Assembly (NCBI GenBank): GCA_025529335.1
Contig: JAMYHX010000075.1
Span: forward strand, 53,386-117,385
DNA length: 64,000 nucleotides
Source of the DNA: Rhizopus sp. PT2906
Lineage: Eukaryota > Mucoromycota > Mucoromycetes > Mucorales > Rhizopodaceae
Reading direction: 5' to 3'
Position numbers and translations under genes: made by a program. The notes under the pieces were generated by a model that did no database searches, was not told where the DNA came from, and worked only from the letters and a program-made list of their open reading frames with translations. Shown here one piece after another: positions 35,255 through 46,860 of this stretch (position 1 is its first letter; every line of letters begins with the position of its first letter).

Positions 35255-36327
35255 CTAAATTTTAATAACCTTGGCCTTTTTATCATTTTGACCTAAATCA
35301 CCAAGATTCCACTATAGAATAAAAGTCAGCTTCTGAAAAAAAGGATGTCATGACAACTTACGTTATCTTCAATCGTTCTAAGCAAAGAATAATGATTGTA
35401 CTTGGTATGATCTGTCTTTTTGTTACTGGACGGATGGAAATCGGGACCAAACAAGATGGTCATGACCTTGTTATCATCAGAACCACCATCATCTTCATCA
35501 AATGTTACCACAAACATGGTGTTTTCACTAAATGCCTTTTCATTAATACGACTCGTCAAGAACTTCTTTAGCCATTTTGAGGCGTATCCCATATTTGTGT
35601 CATGTGCATCATTATTTAACTAGGATTAAAAAGTGAGATTTGAAAATATAAAGAAATGCATATATATATATAAACACCTACATTGGGAGTATAGAATACA
35701 AATTGGGGCACGCTGTTGCTTTTGATATCCTTGTCTAATTGCTTTGAATTGACAATCTTTGCACATCTTGATTTGTTCTTTTGAATGTTCTTGAAGGAAA
35801 TAAAGGGATTATGTTTACGGGCATAAGGTCCAATGTCCATCTCCTTATTGCATCCACCTTTTTTATATATTGTCAACTTCAATTATAGAATTTTTTTTTA
35901 TATATCTTTACCTGGATAGTTTTCTTGATATGTTTTCCAAGAGATACCCTTGGCCTCTAAGAGATCAACGATTGTTTTCCTATTGATATTAGATTCGTCG
36001 TCTTCATTCGTTCCTTTTGTAGATCCACTGATTAAAGCAATCTATAGAGATAAAATCAATAAACGAACATTTATTCTTGTAAAAAAAAAAAAAAAAACTT
36101 ACATAATTGGGCTGTGATGGATGCGTAGTTGCCAAATAGTTGGTAAGAGTAAACCCCTTATATTTTGAGGTCAAAGTAGACAAGTACTTGTTCTTTGCTG
36201 CCACCTTATAATCTTGATTTTCAAAAATGATAATCACCACACGGTCAAAGTATTTGCCCTTGGTAGAAGTAGGTCGAGCAAAGACGAGAGCCAATTGAAG
36301 AAGTAGAATAGCGAGGATGAATTTCAT
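35255..36327 (-). CDS. Secreted acid phosphatase / phosphoesterase-family protein (PF04185-like)
   Basis: Extracellular phosphatase of the PhoA/phospholipase C-like alkaline-phosphatase fold. The protein opens with a signal peptide (MKFILAILLLQLALVFARP). The catalytic core begins YFDRVVIIIFENQDY, where the acidic FEN is the metal-binding segment, followed by LTNYLATTHPSQPNY, whose Ser/Thr region is the expected nucleophile site. Later metal-site blocks are TFDEDDGGSDDNKVMTILFG and the HxxLLRTIED ending (YNHYSLLRTIEDN). Introns lie at about 35313-35361, 35622-35680, 35858-35911 and 36043-36101. Substrate is unknown; fungal members release phosphate or act on phospholipids or nucleotides. Stop codons of this gene and GT49 are 100 bp apart, tail to tail. 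Confidence 0.88.
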
Positions 36328-37287
36328 GTTGATTTGAAAGCAGATCAAAAAAATTGTCCTTTCTTTTATACATCTATTGCTTCCCCTTGTACAAATGAGT
36401 TTAATTGAACACAAGGGAACTTTTTTATGATCCCAAGAAGGATCCCACTTATTAGCGCTTAATTAAGGCCTATTCCCTTTTTCTCTAAAGTGCATCTGTT
36501 TTTCTAAATAGCTTGCGTTAATTATTTTTACCCAAATTTAGTAAATGTAATCAGTTTGTGTCTTCCCTTTGAAAGCATATATTTCTCTTTTTATTTATAG
36601 CTATACTCTCTTGCTGTTGTTATTCCTTGAGAAGCTTTTTGTAGTAAATACAAGCTTATCATTGAATACATGTATTCATAGAGAAAAGTTTCTAACTTTA
36701 TGTAATTGCAACTATTGTTATGCCTTGGTTGGAATTGAATTCCCGATTTTGTGTATATGTGTACAATCAATGTTAAAGTTGACGAAAGGAGGACAAAAGA
36801 TGTAGTGTTCCCAGTTCCATGGTAGATCTGACTTTTTGTCTATCTTTAAACACACTCACATTTAACTTTGTGTAAAGAAAAATTGCCTTACACACCTTAA
36901 AGAGCTTACACTACATTTTTTGTCCTTCTTTCGTCAACTTTAGCACTGCTTTGTATTATCAATAAATACTCAGGCCTATTATATAAGATTTGTACCTTAT
37001 ATTCCTGACCTGACCATCATTGAAAAGTACTATGTTATCCAATTAAACATTACGCTTTACATCCAAACATGAAACTACATTATATTTATATGGTATCAAT
37101 GAAACCTATAATCTATTATTCTTTTTTGTATAGTATTTTATTATTCAGTATGTCGTCATTGAGCTTAACCACTCTCTGGATATCACATACAGTTGTAAAT
37201 ACCCAATTTGGCCTATACTGACATATGCTTAGAATGCTTTTCCTCTTCAAACATTTATAACAACCAAGATGATATTATATAATTTAT
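36328..37287. other. Intergenic region containing an inverted repeat
   Basis: No supported coding exon. Apart from the phosphatase promoter, the region is AT-rich and carries the strong inverted repeat at 36772-36944, listed separately. Confidence 0.5.
36772..36944. repeat. Inverted repeat with 37-bp arms (hairpin or MITE-like)
   Basis: The left arm 36772-36808 and right arm 36908-36944 are reverse complements over 37 positions with three differences, around a 99-bp spacer. A common core is AAAGTTGACGAAAG. All three differences would be G-U wobble pairs in a plus-strand transcript. Weaker similarity extends about 8 bp outward. It may be a short non-autonomous transposon, or a transcribed hairpin. 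Confidence 0.85.
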
Positions 37288-38520
37288 TTACAAATATTGT
37301 ACAACTGTCTTTTCAAGAAGACAGGCATTAATTTGCTCGGGTAACAGGAGACCATATTTGCCTCTTCTAACAAGCTTCTTGATGTCCTGTTGGACAAGTG
37401 TTGCCAAGTTGATTCTTTCTTCCACTTCAGCAATAAGCTGTCGTAGAAGAAGATACTCTTCATATTCCTTTTCTATTTTGTCCAGTATCTTACATGTCTT
37501 CTCGATACTCTCCTTTAAAACAGATATGCTAGGCACTGGATTATAATATGTAACTTTATATGTAATCCACTTTTAATCTCTAGATAAAGTTTCCCAGATT
37601 AAGTATTTGGATTGCGTCCTTAGCATTGTATGGGAACCTCAGAGCTGGTCAAATGCTCTGGTACTTGCACATCAGCGGCTAGCATGTTCAGAAACCAAAG
37701 GTAGGTTCCTCTTTCTAAGTATTTGAAAAATTTTTAGTATGAGAGAGGTGATGTTTGAATTAAAATTAATTGAACGTCTTACGTCTGACGTGAATAAAGA
37801 ATATTTTCAATTCACAAACAGAATCCACCTTTGCAAACTACCATGTCTTTAGGATTTTACGCAAAAATGCAAGTGCACCAAACGAACTTTTCATGTGATC
37901 ATAACCAAAGCGTAGCTGATCGGCAAGACCATAAGGACCAACGGCCGCCAAACACTAGGGTGAAACTTGACGCTAGGAATCACTATAGCCACTGTTTTAA
38001 CGGCCAAAATCATGATTTGCCAAACCATCCGATGATTATACATGGCCACACTTTCATGTATTGCCGGGGCGCTGACGACATAGTGATGCTTATACAAAAC
38101 TTAGTTTCAAGTTAACATTGTTATGAATGTTACACTCACATCAACTGGAAGTAGTCATAGACGTACTTTGCTGCTACATCGCATTTATCGATCAACGCCC
38201 AAAGTTGATCATCAGAAAGGGCTTTCAAGTTAGTCCTCTCATTACCCTAGATAAAGCAAGCTTTTAGAGTGCGAAGGGAAATAACTAATTTATGTATAAT
38301 ACTTACCCCTTGAAGATTTTGAACAAGGTTGGAAGTTAAGGTACCGCGCGTCCTAAATGGCGATTTGGTTGCTTGTTTGGTATTGTCACCGAATTGCCTA
38401 TATAGATCTTCATTGTAACTTGGCTTACACTTAATTGTATAGTCGCATTTAATGATGTATTTTAGCGCTGATATTAGCTTAAAAAGAGCTTATCATAACT
38501 TGTGAGCTTTGCTACTTGCA
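37288..38520 (-). other. Unidentified minus-strand gene or gene relic with splice-like joints
   Basis: Two regions look coding. Upstream, LKYIIKCDYTIKCKPSYNED and LYRQFGDNTKQATKSP run to a GTAAGT donor. After a 60-nt gap ending CTAG comes GNERTNLKALSDDQLWALID through AKYVYDYFQL and a GTGAGT donor (about 38137). Downstream, an acceptor near 37538 opens a charged helical exon, PSISVLKESIEKTCKILDKI ... LATLVQQDIKKLVRRGKYGL, ending at 37288. The phases of the two known parts do not join directly, so a middle exon is missing or the gene is broken. The last exon is a predicted coiled coil. I do not recognise the family. Confidence 0.35.
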
Positions 38521-39185
38521 TAGCAAACAGCATATCTATCGCATTTGTCTTATAAATATTTTATTTTGTAAAAGACTAATTGAAGAAAAACAAAAAAAGG
38601 ACGACCACAAAATGCGTTATTCTTATAGACGCGTCATGCTTACTTTTCATTGACCCTTATTTCATGCAATAATCCTGTTTTCTTATAAAATGAATAATAA
38701 GCCCTCTCTCACCTCAACATAATAAAGAAGTTATTACAGACTCATCGACACACACTTCTCTTACACGTCATTTTTGTGCATATTATTGTGTAGGTGTGGT
38801 TTCTCTAGTTCTGTTTGTTGTGTAAATTGAACTGCTTACGTTAGATGTATATATTTACACATAAAGAATACTAGTAGAAGTTATTGTTTTTCACATAATA
38901 TTTTACGTTATCAATACCAACGCTGATACCTTCAACAAGCTTTCATGATCCTTCATTTCTGCAAGAGGTTAATTGATATATACAGTGCACTCATTCGATG
39001 GTAAGATTCAAGCTTCATTCAATATTCTAATTTGGTCTTTAAGTTGTTCTTTGTGAAGGGTAATTTGCCCAACACAGCTAAATTTGTAACAGCTGTGACT
39101 TACTCCTGCACATTTGGATTTTCCGATTATGAACACATAGGGCACCACTAAAGGAAACAGGATTTTTTTTTAACTGTAGTATTCA
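38521..39185. other. Intergenic, no gene seen
   Basis: AT-rich with no supported exon. The last part is the promoter of OMA1. Confidence 0.5.
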
Positions 39186-40452
39186 ATGTCATTCTTAGGC
39201 ATCCGTGCAAGAAGTGCATTTAGACCATTAGGAACAAATTTATCGTTTAATTTTAGCCATTCCCCAAAAAGACTGTGCCCAGTTAAACCTACTATTCGTA
39301 ACTACGCCACACCACCTATAAAATACCGTTTTCCTTCGTCAACTGGAGATGGATATCAACGATTTAGAAGCAGTGCAAACCAACCTTTTTACATGTCTAA
39401 AAGGCTATGGGTATTTACTGCTACAGGTGTTGTCATTTACGGTGGATACTATGTGACTCATTTAGAAAAAGTGCCGATTAGTGGCAGAGTGAGATTCATG
39501 AGCATAACTCCAAAACAGGAAGAAGGTATCCACGCGCGTGTTATGAGCTCTTTGATATGATATGTAACATGAAATATTAATCGATAAAATAGCAATGGCT
39601 GTTATGGCATATAATGATGTGATGCGACAGTTTCGTCATCGTATCTTGCCTCCAAATCACCCGTACACTTTATTTGTTAAACGCGTTGCTAAAAGACTTG
39701 TTCAAGTATCAGGCTTGGAAAACTTGAAGTGGGAATTTTATGTTATAGACTCTCCTGAAAGAAAGTAAAGTGATATAGGAAAGATGTATCAATTACTAAG
39801 CTTTTCTGTCTAGTGCCTTTGTGCTTCCGGGTGGCAAAGTATTCGTGTTTACAGGCATTTTACCTATTGTCAGAAATGAAGGTAAATATTCAAAATGGGA
39901 GTTGTGTATCAAATGATGAACGTGTTTTGCGGTTGTAGATGGAATGGCAGCTGTTCTAGGTCATGAAATAGCACATCAGCTTGCTCGTCATAGTGCTGAA
40001 AAAGTCAGCGTCACCAAGATCATTTTCGTGCTGATGCTTACTCTGCAGTTATTTGGAGTAGACACGTCGCTCTTATTTAATCAATTCACTCTGAACTATT
40101 TAATGATGAGCCCGTTCTCTCGTAAATGCGAGACAGAGGCTGATGTGATAGGATTACAGCTTATGGCACAGGCATGCTTTGAGCCTAGAGAATCACTAGA
40201 AGTGTGGAAACGAATGTCAGCAATTGACAAACATGAACCTCCTCAATTTTTGAGTACCCATCCCAGCCATAAGAACCGTGTTGAACGCCTTGCACAAGAG
40301 GTACAGTGATACAGGAGTTGAAAATTGTGTACAATCTAACGGTAGATTTATTGTAGATGCCTAATGCATTACAGAAGCGCGAAGATAGTGATTGCTCAAG
40401 CGAGATGCAGGTATTTGCTGATATGTTTAGAGATGCGCGTGTACGCTGGTAA
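39186..40452 (+). CDS. OMA1: Mitochondrial inner-membrane metallopeptidase Oma1
   Basis: Stress-activated M48 zinc peptidase of the inner mitochondrial membrane, a quality-control protease overlapping with the m-AAA protease. Exons 39186-39525, 39593-39764, 39814-39881, 39939-40300 and 40357-40452 give 345 residues. The N-terminus is Arg/Ser-rich with no acidic residues in the first 50, as for a presequence. A membrane helix (LWVFTATGVVIYGGYYV) precedes the protease domain. The zinc site is AAVLGHEIAHQLARHSAEK (HExxH), with the third ligand in RKCETEADVIGLQLMAQA and the M48 motif FLSTHPSHKNRVERL near the end. The FVLPGGKVFVFTGIL strand precedes HExxH as in the family. Confidence 0.95.
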
Positions 40453-41889
40453 TTCGATACATTCAAGTCGTAAATAAACAATGTATATTGCAGATATTGT
40501 ACTTGTGGGTCTTATCTTTGTGTACATAATTTATGTAAACATAAAAAAAAAAATACTTGATTTATAAACTTATACTATGTCAAACTTTTTTTTTATGTTC
40601 AAAATGAAACAAGAAAAGAAAAGAGAAAAAGTACTTTACTTGGCATTAAAATTCTTACTAATTATATGTGCTGTTTTCAGAAAGCAAAGTTGCAAGAAAC
40701 ACGCTCTGATGCAATTGCATAATCATCGCCAAGTACTACTCGATTGATACTATGTCCTTTCAAATCAATACAACACAGATAAGGATGGTTAAGACTAGGT
40801 GAAATAAAGTATGGCTTTATATTTGTAGTATGCATTAACTCGGGAAGCAAGGTTCGTTTGCCGTCTTTTGGATACGCGTTTTTATTGCCCCTTGATTTTT
40901 GAGCTTATGCATTATTTTTCCCAAGATAAATCTATACAAAAAGCGTATAAGATACTTTTCTCTTTCATGCTTTTTTATTTATTCAAAAATAAAAAAAGAC
41001 AATGGATAAAGGTAAGCAAAAAGGTTATCTGTGCTCTTATGGTTTATGCATTCCAACACCGCCCCGACTCACTCATTTAATTTATAAATTGTTTTTCTTT
41101 GCTTTTTAAGAAAAAAATATAATAAATATGAAATATTGTAATAAAATGTTGTTACTTTATTTTTATATGATATTTGGCTAAGAAATTTTGAAGAATGTAG
41201 TGAATGACTTAAAAAATCAAAAAAAAGCAAATATTTCAAAATACCCCTTTTTTTTGTTTCTTTATTATATGTTTATCATGTGAGTATTATCAATTTGCGT
41301 ATCATTACTCTTATTAATCTTTTTATAGCCGTAATTGATGCAGAAAAGAGGCCGCAAGCCAAGAAACCTTATTTTATTCAGAAAAGACAAACACGAATAC
41401 AAAAGTGATTTAAAAGATCAAAAACAGTATACACCAAGTAACCCTTTTTAGCATCAGATAAAAGGCTAAAATATTCTCTAACAAGGCACAAACATTGACA
41501 AGAAATATAAAGAGCCTAGATTACAGATAAAGACAACATGTAAGTTTTGAAACTGTTTGATTTAAAACTGACTATAAAAGACAATCTTACATGTTTAACA
41601 CATGAGACAAGCCTAATTTGAGCGTACGATTCAAAGCATGAAATGCACGCAGCTTTGAGAGCTTTCAATAAATTCCTTTGTAAATAGCTTTCATATATTC
41701 ATTCTGTGGTATTACGAATATAAAAGCTATTAAGAGAATAGTTGTTTATATATAAGAAATGTTGTTTATTTCGGTAAATGATTTATACAAGTAGAATATA
41801 AATTGGTAATACAGGTGATATGTCATGTAGTAAATTATAAAAGGCTTGTAAGCAGGAGTTGGTTTAAGAGTAGCATGTATTTATGCGTA
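40453..41889. other. Intergenic, no gene seen
   Basis: Very AT-rich with long A and T runs; no coding exon supported on either strand. Confidence 0.5.
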
Positions 41890-42177
41890 TCATTGTTCTT
41901 CGTTTCGACAAATAATGATAAAATGAAAAACTAGTCTCTCTTGGCAATGTTTGTAAAATGGGATATGATTGCGAATAATTTGTATTTCTTTGATAGCTGT
42001 AGGGCGTTTTACAGCACTGCATGTCCTTTTAACATATACATCTTCTTCTGATAGGGTTAAAAATTCAAAGTGTATACAGCCATCTAATGCATATGGATGA
42101 TGTATCTTAAAGAATATACCTGTTGTATTTAGTTTTGTAATAGAATCAGACAAAGCAGAAGCACAAGGAGACTGCAT
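41890..42177 (-). other. Uncharacterised open frame, possibly coding
   Basis: A 95-codon minus-strand frame with fairly mixed composition (KIHHPYALDGCIHFEFLTLS; KRTCSAVKRPTAIKEIQIIR). An acceptor-like TGCAG lies at its upstream edge, so it could be a last exon. No domain recognised and no clear partner exon found. May be chance or a relic. Confidence 0.2.
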
Positions 42178-42251
42178 GTACCTTTATTGGGAATAAAGCA
42201 AGGAGAAAAGAGATGATAGCATAATCCATATTCGTATATTAAGAAGCTGAG

Positions 42252-42955
42252 TTATTTAGGCTCATCATCACTTTCGCAAGGGGGAACATCTCTTACGATC
42301 TTCTTGTAGTCGGAATTGTTTTCCTATATCATTCATTGCCAAATTAGACATGATCTGGTAAATTATGGATGTGTACATATATGACAACTTACGCTGTTGA
42401 AAATGTTATTGATGTATGTGATACTTATATCGGGTAAAGAAAAGGTCTTTTCCACATGTGTCTTTAAATTTTGTTGGTATGTGTTTCCATCCAAATTTGG
42501 GCGATATGAAATACCATTACCACATCTGATGACACTGTGGTTCTCAGGACTATAAAAATTTTTTTGTGAAAGAAAAACAACCTATTTACCTATAAGGATG
42601 AAAGTTTTCGTTATTTTCTATAATTGAGCCCAATCTTTTCAAACGCTGTCTGTCTCTTCCTTCTTCTTTTTCCCCTTACTTTCCTTTTCACTAACCTCCT
42701 CATTTTTCTCTTCTTCCTCTTTTTGTCTGCCATCCTTAAAAGTGAAAAGCATTTCCAGTAAGTTTTCAATTAAGTTTATCATAAAGTGTCAATAATATTA
42801 TATATTCCTTAATAGTAGTGTTTGTAAACGTATTACTCTTTCCAAAAACTTGAAGACCATAATGATGTTAATGCGTCTTTTTTTTTTTTTTTGGAAAGCT
42901 TTGTAGTGTCAGCTTTCATCTCAACCATGTTAGACTATAGATAAATAAGTGAGTA
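42252..42955 (-). CDS. Unidentified spliced gene, 5' end uncertain
   Basis: The 3' half is convincing. One exon reads RLKRLGSIIENNENFHPY to a GTAAAT donor. The next runs from an acceptor near 42550 through SVIRCGNGISYRPNLDGNTY and KTHVEKTFSLPDISITYINN to a GTAAGT donor near 42393. The last exon is ENNSDYKKIVRDVPPCESDD then EPK and stop. Upstream (42660-42955) the same strand holds a Lys/Glu-rich low-complexity stretch and a possible start, MVEMKADTTKLSKKKKK, but its frame does not continue into the 3' exons without an unseen intron or a frameshift. No known family recognised. Confidence 0.45.
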
Positions 42956-43617
42956 TAACAATGCGTAAAACAAAACCTCACCTACAATTTTTTTTTCTCC
43001 AAGAAAGAAGAACAATAAATTCTTCCCTTTTACGGTATCTCAAACTAAACACGACATTATGAAGTGACTATCTTGGATTGTTTATTTTCAAGAAGAAGAA
43101 AGAGATAAGAAAGAAATGTTGTTATTTTTTGATGTTGTCTGTTTGATCAACAAAGATTCAAGAATATGTGTAATTATGATGATATCATATCTTATGTCAG
43201 AGAGAGTGGACAAGCCTCAGATTAGTCAGAGGAATTGGTAATGTGATGTTGTATAGTAGCAACATAGGTAGCGTCCCAAGGAAGCTTCGGTAGCATTAGC
43301 CTTGATCAGATAGGTCAAAGACGCAATGTCGGTATTTCAAATTTATTGACGATGGACAAAGGTAACCATTCTGTGACTCATTTCCAGTAACTTACACAGA
43401 GTATGACATGAGCTATGCCAAGCATCCCTCATACATACTACTTTGACTGTTTAACTATGAATAGTTTGACTCATATGTCCACATAATAGCTGAATCACTT
43501 TTATAATACAAAATATACAAATATTTTGATTGAATTAAATCTGAATATAAAAGGAAAGAGTCATCTCAGTCACGACTTTCAAAACTTTTTTTTTTGTACC
43601 TTTTTAATATTACAGCC
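42956..43617. other. Intergenic, HTS1 promoter region
   Basis: No full coding exon supported. The 21-nt match to the profilin upstream region is at 43499-43519. Just before the HTS1 start codon there is an acceptor-like ATATTACAG (43608-43616 region), hinting at an upstream non-coding or presequence exon. Confidence 0.4.
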
Positions 43618-45421
43618 ATGTCAGATACGCAACAACAAAAGAAGTTAGAATTAACTCAATCTATTGAATCTCAAGGACAAAAAGTACGTCAACTAAAGGC
43701 AGAAAAGGCAGAAAAATCAGTTATTGATGCTGAAGTGGCTGCCTTGCTTGATCTCAAGAAACAATTAGCTGTCTTGGAAGGAACCGACGGCAAATCTGGT
43801 AAGGCTGCCAAGACCAGTTTCACACTCAAGACACCCAAGGTAAGTTATCCAGGTTAATGAATCATCATTGCTCACTCTTCTTTATCAGGGTACCAAAGAC
43901 TATAATGATAAAGATATGGCTATTCGTGAAAAGGTGTTTAGCACCATCACCCAAGTATTCAAGAAACACGGCGCTGTTACGATCGATACCCCTGTATTTG
44001 AACTCAAGGAAATTCTTTCTGGCAAGTACGGTGAAGACAGTAAATTGATTTACGATTTGGCAGATCAAGGAGGAGAAGAATGCTCCCTTCGTTATGACTT
44101 GACTGTTCCTTTTGCTCGTTTCTTGGCTATGAACGGTAAAGAATATCAAAACTTTAAGCGATACCACATTGCCAAGGTGTACCGTCGTGATCAGCCCGCA
44201 ATGACAAAGGGTCGCATGAGAGAATTTTATCAATGCGTAAGTTGGTTTTAATTGTTAAAATACAAAAAAAAAAGCTTACCCTAAAACTTTAGGATTTTGA
44301 TATCGCTGGTGTCTATGATCCAATGATCCCCGATGCTGAAATCTTGAGAATCCTATGTGAAGCATTAACCAATCTGGATATTGGAAAATTCACTGTCAAG
44401 CTCAACCACAGAAAGATTTTGGACGGTATCTTTGAAGTATGTGGTGTTCCAGAGCAAAGCATTCGTCCTATTTCTTCTGCTGTTGACAAGTTAGATAAGC
44501 TTCCTTGGACTGATGTCAAGAAGGAAATGGTTGAGGAGAAAGGATTGGCCCCTGAATGTGCAGATAGAATCGGCGAGTATGTCAAGTTGAAAGGAAGTCG
44601 TGAACTGTTGGATACGTTAAAGAAGGATGAAGCATTGATGAAGAATGCAAATGCTGCAGCTGGTGTGAAAGATATGGAACTCTTGTTTGACTATTTGGAT
44701 GTTTTTGAAGTCACTGACAAGATGTCATTTGACCTTAGTTTGGCAAGAGGATTGGATTATTATACTGGTATCATTTATGAAGCTGTTACTGAAAAGTCTG
44801 CTCCTCCTAGTAACGTATCACGACGATAATTGAAAATCTTACAATAGAGACTAATGCATTTATGTAGAACTCGCCGAAGGTATTGTATCTAAAAAGAAGG
44901 CAAATTCTGATGAATTGGATGAATCTACTGTGGGTGTTGGATCTATTGCAGCTGGTGGACGATACGATAATTTGGTCGGTATGTTCTCAGGTGTCAACAA
45001 GAAGGGTGTTCCTAACCTTCAAATCCCATGTGTTGGCGTGTCTCTTGGTGTCGAGCGTATCTTTTCTATTTTGATGTCCAAGCAAAAGTCAGAAGAAATC
45101 AAGAGTAACGAAACACAAGTCTTTGTGATTGCTGTTGGTGATGGATTATTAAAGGAAAGAATGCAAATCGCTAAAGAGTTATGGGATGCTGGTATCAAAG
45201 CATCTTATATGTTTAAGAACAAGCCCAAATTAGATAAGCAATTTGCAGCATGTGATAAGGACATGATTCCATTTGCAGTGATCATTGGTAAAGACGAGTT
45301 AGATAAGGGACAAGTGCGTATCAAGGATATGAGATCAAAGGATGAAACTCAGGGAGGAGGTGTTACCATTCAACGTGCTGACATGATTCAAGAATTAAAA
45401 TCTAGACTTTCTATTTCATAA
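43618..45421 (+). CDS. HTS1: Histidyl-tRNA synthetase, class II, with N-terminal WHEP domain
   Basis: Charges tRNA-His for translation. Exons 43618-43839, 43889-44236, 44293-44809 and 44868-45421 encode 546 residues. Residues ~5-60 form a WHEP-type helical hairpin (QSIESQGQKVRQLKAEKAEK ... VAALLDLKKQLAVLEG). Class II motif 1 starts at KGTKDYNDKDMAIREKV; motif 2 is RYHIAKVYRRDQPAMTKGRM; the histidine-binding HisA loop is LARGLDYYTGIIYEA; motif 3 is VGVSLGVERIF. The C-terminal anticodon-binding domain contains AKELWDAGIKASYMFKNKPK. Splice donors are mostly GTAAGT/GTAACG. Fungi commonly make cytosolic and mitochondrial forms from one gene; no presequence is visible downstream of this ATG. Confidence 0.97.
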
Positions 45422-45559
45422 AAATAAAATAAAAATACGATCAGGATATATACAATCATTTCCCGTTGCATTATTCCTTATTTGGATTTAAAGCCACCTT
45501 TACAGAAAAATAGAATGTTGTGATCCTTTCCTAGTCAAAAGATACAATAATGTTTCAAC

Positions 45560-46860
45560 ATGACTTTGTTCGTATCAGATAACGTGATCACATACACTCT
45601 GGTTGTTTTCTTTATCATATTCGCAATTTGACACACTTAAATCACTACCGAAATGATGAAGTAAGGATCCAAAGGACCAATCAAAGTGGCTGTGAAGTGG
45701 CTTGATCACCACCAGAGGTTCATTCTCTTTTAGAGAGGGATGTCTTGATAAAATGCTATAGTTTGACTCTACATAAGACACCAGGATGAAGCGTATATTC
45801 AAAGCAGCATTTATATCCCTTTGCCATACCTATTATTACTCATTAAAACTAATACTCTTATTGTTTGCATTGCACTTACGATATCACGATCATTTGCAGC
45901 TGGACACAATTGGCAATGCTTCAACTGATAAATGACTGAAGGATAGCCTTCAGATAAAGTTCAATGATAGCCCTAGTGTATGACTTTATGCGTAATTTTA
46001 CTTACTGCTGGGTTCTCTTTGTGAGCATTCCGATGTACGACAAACAATCCTCTTGTTATCGTCCAAACATCGTAGAGTAGCATTTTTTTCCCCTTGCAGA
46101 CGAACTTTCTTTTTCCTTTTGAACATAAAAAAAAGTTAATGTTATTTAATATTACAAATATAATGATCTGCTTACTTGTAATTACAAACAAGCCTTTGTC
46201 TTTCGTATTTGTTCTCGAGGTGCCGGTGACACTTGGAACAGGTCACACTTGTCCTGAACTCATCAACAGGAATTACCAATGCTCTCTGGGCCAATGCCCT
46301 TTGAACTTTTCTGTATATAAAATGAACATTAGCCTATTCAATAAAGTGATAAAGTTGCTATACTACTCTACCTTCACAGGGATGGGGGTATACCCTGCTT
46401 TTGTTCCAGCCAAGCTTGCATCGCCATAAACGATTGCTGTTCGCTTTTCTTCTTTTGTAACTATTCCACTTGCCTTTTTGTATGTATTCTTTGCTTTTTT
46501 CGTTTCTTTGGATTTATTCTGTGGACAAGGGTATAAGGAGCACAAGCGGTAGTTTGATCCAATACGAGATCACACATATAGCTGTCGGTGATTTGTCTAT
46601 TCTAAGAAAGGTATGCCTTCGTCTCACGATGGCGATAACCTTTCATAAGATCAAAAATCCCACAAGATACAAAACGGTAAGTATGACAAACAAGGCCACT
46701 CAACTACTTACTTTTCTCGGTTTCTACCGATGGCCACAAGTACTTCAACAGTTCATTACTATTTACAGAGTCCACTGCAGGAGTCTCACTGTATACCTGC
46801 TGTATACCAGCTGCCTCTCTGTTTTTCAACTCAATCTTTCTTGCCCACTCAAAGCCTGAG
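45560..46860 (-). pseudogene. TnpB/Fanzor-like RuvC nuclease gene, decayed (copy C)
   Basis: Minus-strand fragments joined by intron-like gaps: DLMKGYRHRETKAY (about 46640), then KRTAIVYGDASLAGTKAGYT with PIPVK (about 46380-46450) to a donor, then from an acceptor KVQRALAQRALVIPVDEFRT with SVTCSKCHRHLENKYE (about 46200-46318), then a second cysteine pair KHCQLCPAANDRD and finally QRDINAALNIRFILVS (about 45780-45830). CSKC plus CQLC would be the zinc finger, and R-D-I-N-A-A-L-N-I is a textbook TnpB-type RuvC III motif. Stops and frame changes interrupt it (for example upstream of 46545). Best-preserved C-terminus of the three copies. Confidence 0.65.

Noticed and set aside
37831..38115. 94-codon plus-strand frame with many His and Asn
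   Set aside because: No promoter, splice sites or family match; opposite strand and both neighbours give no support. Left unannotated.
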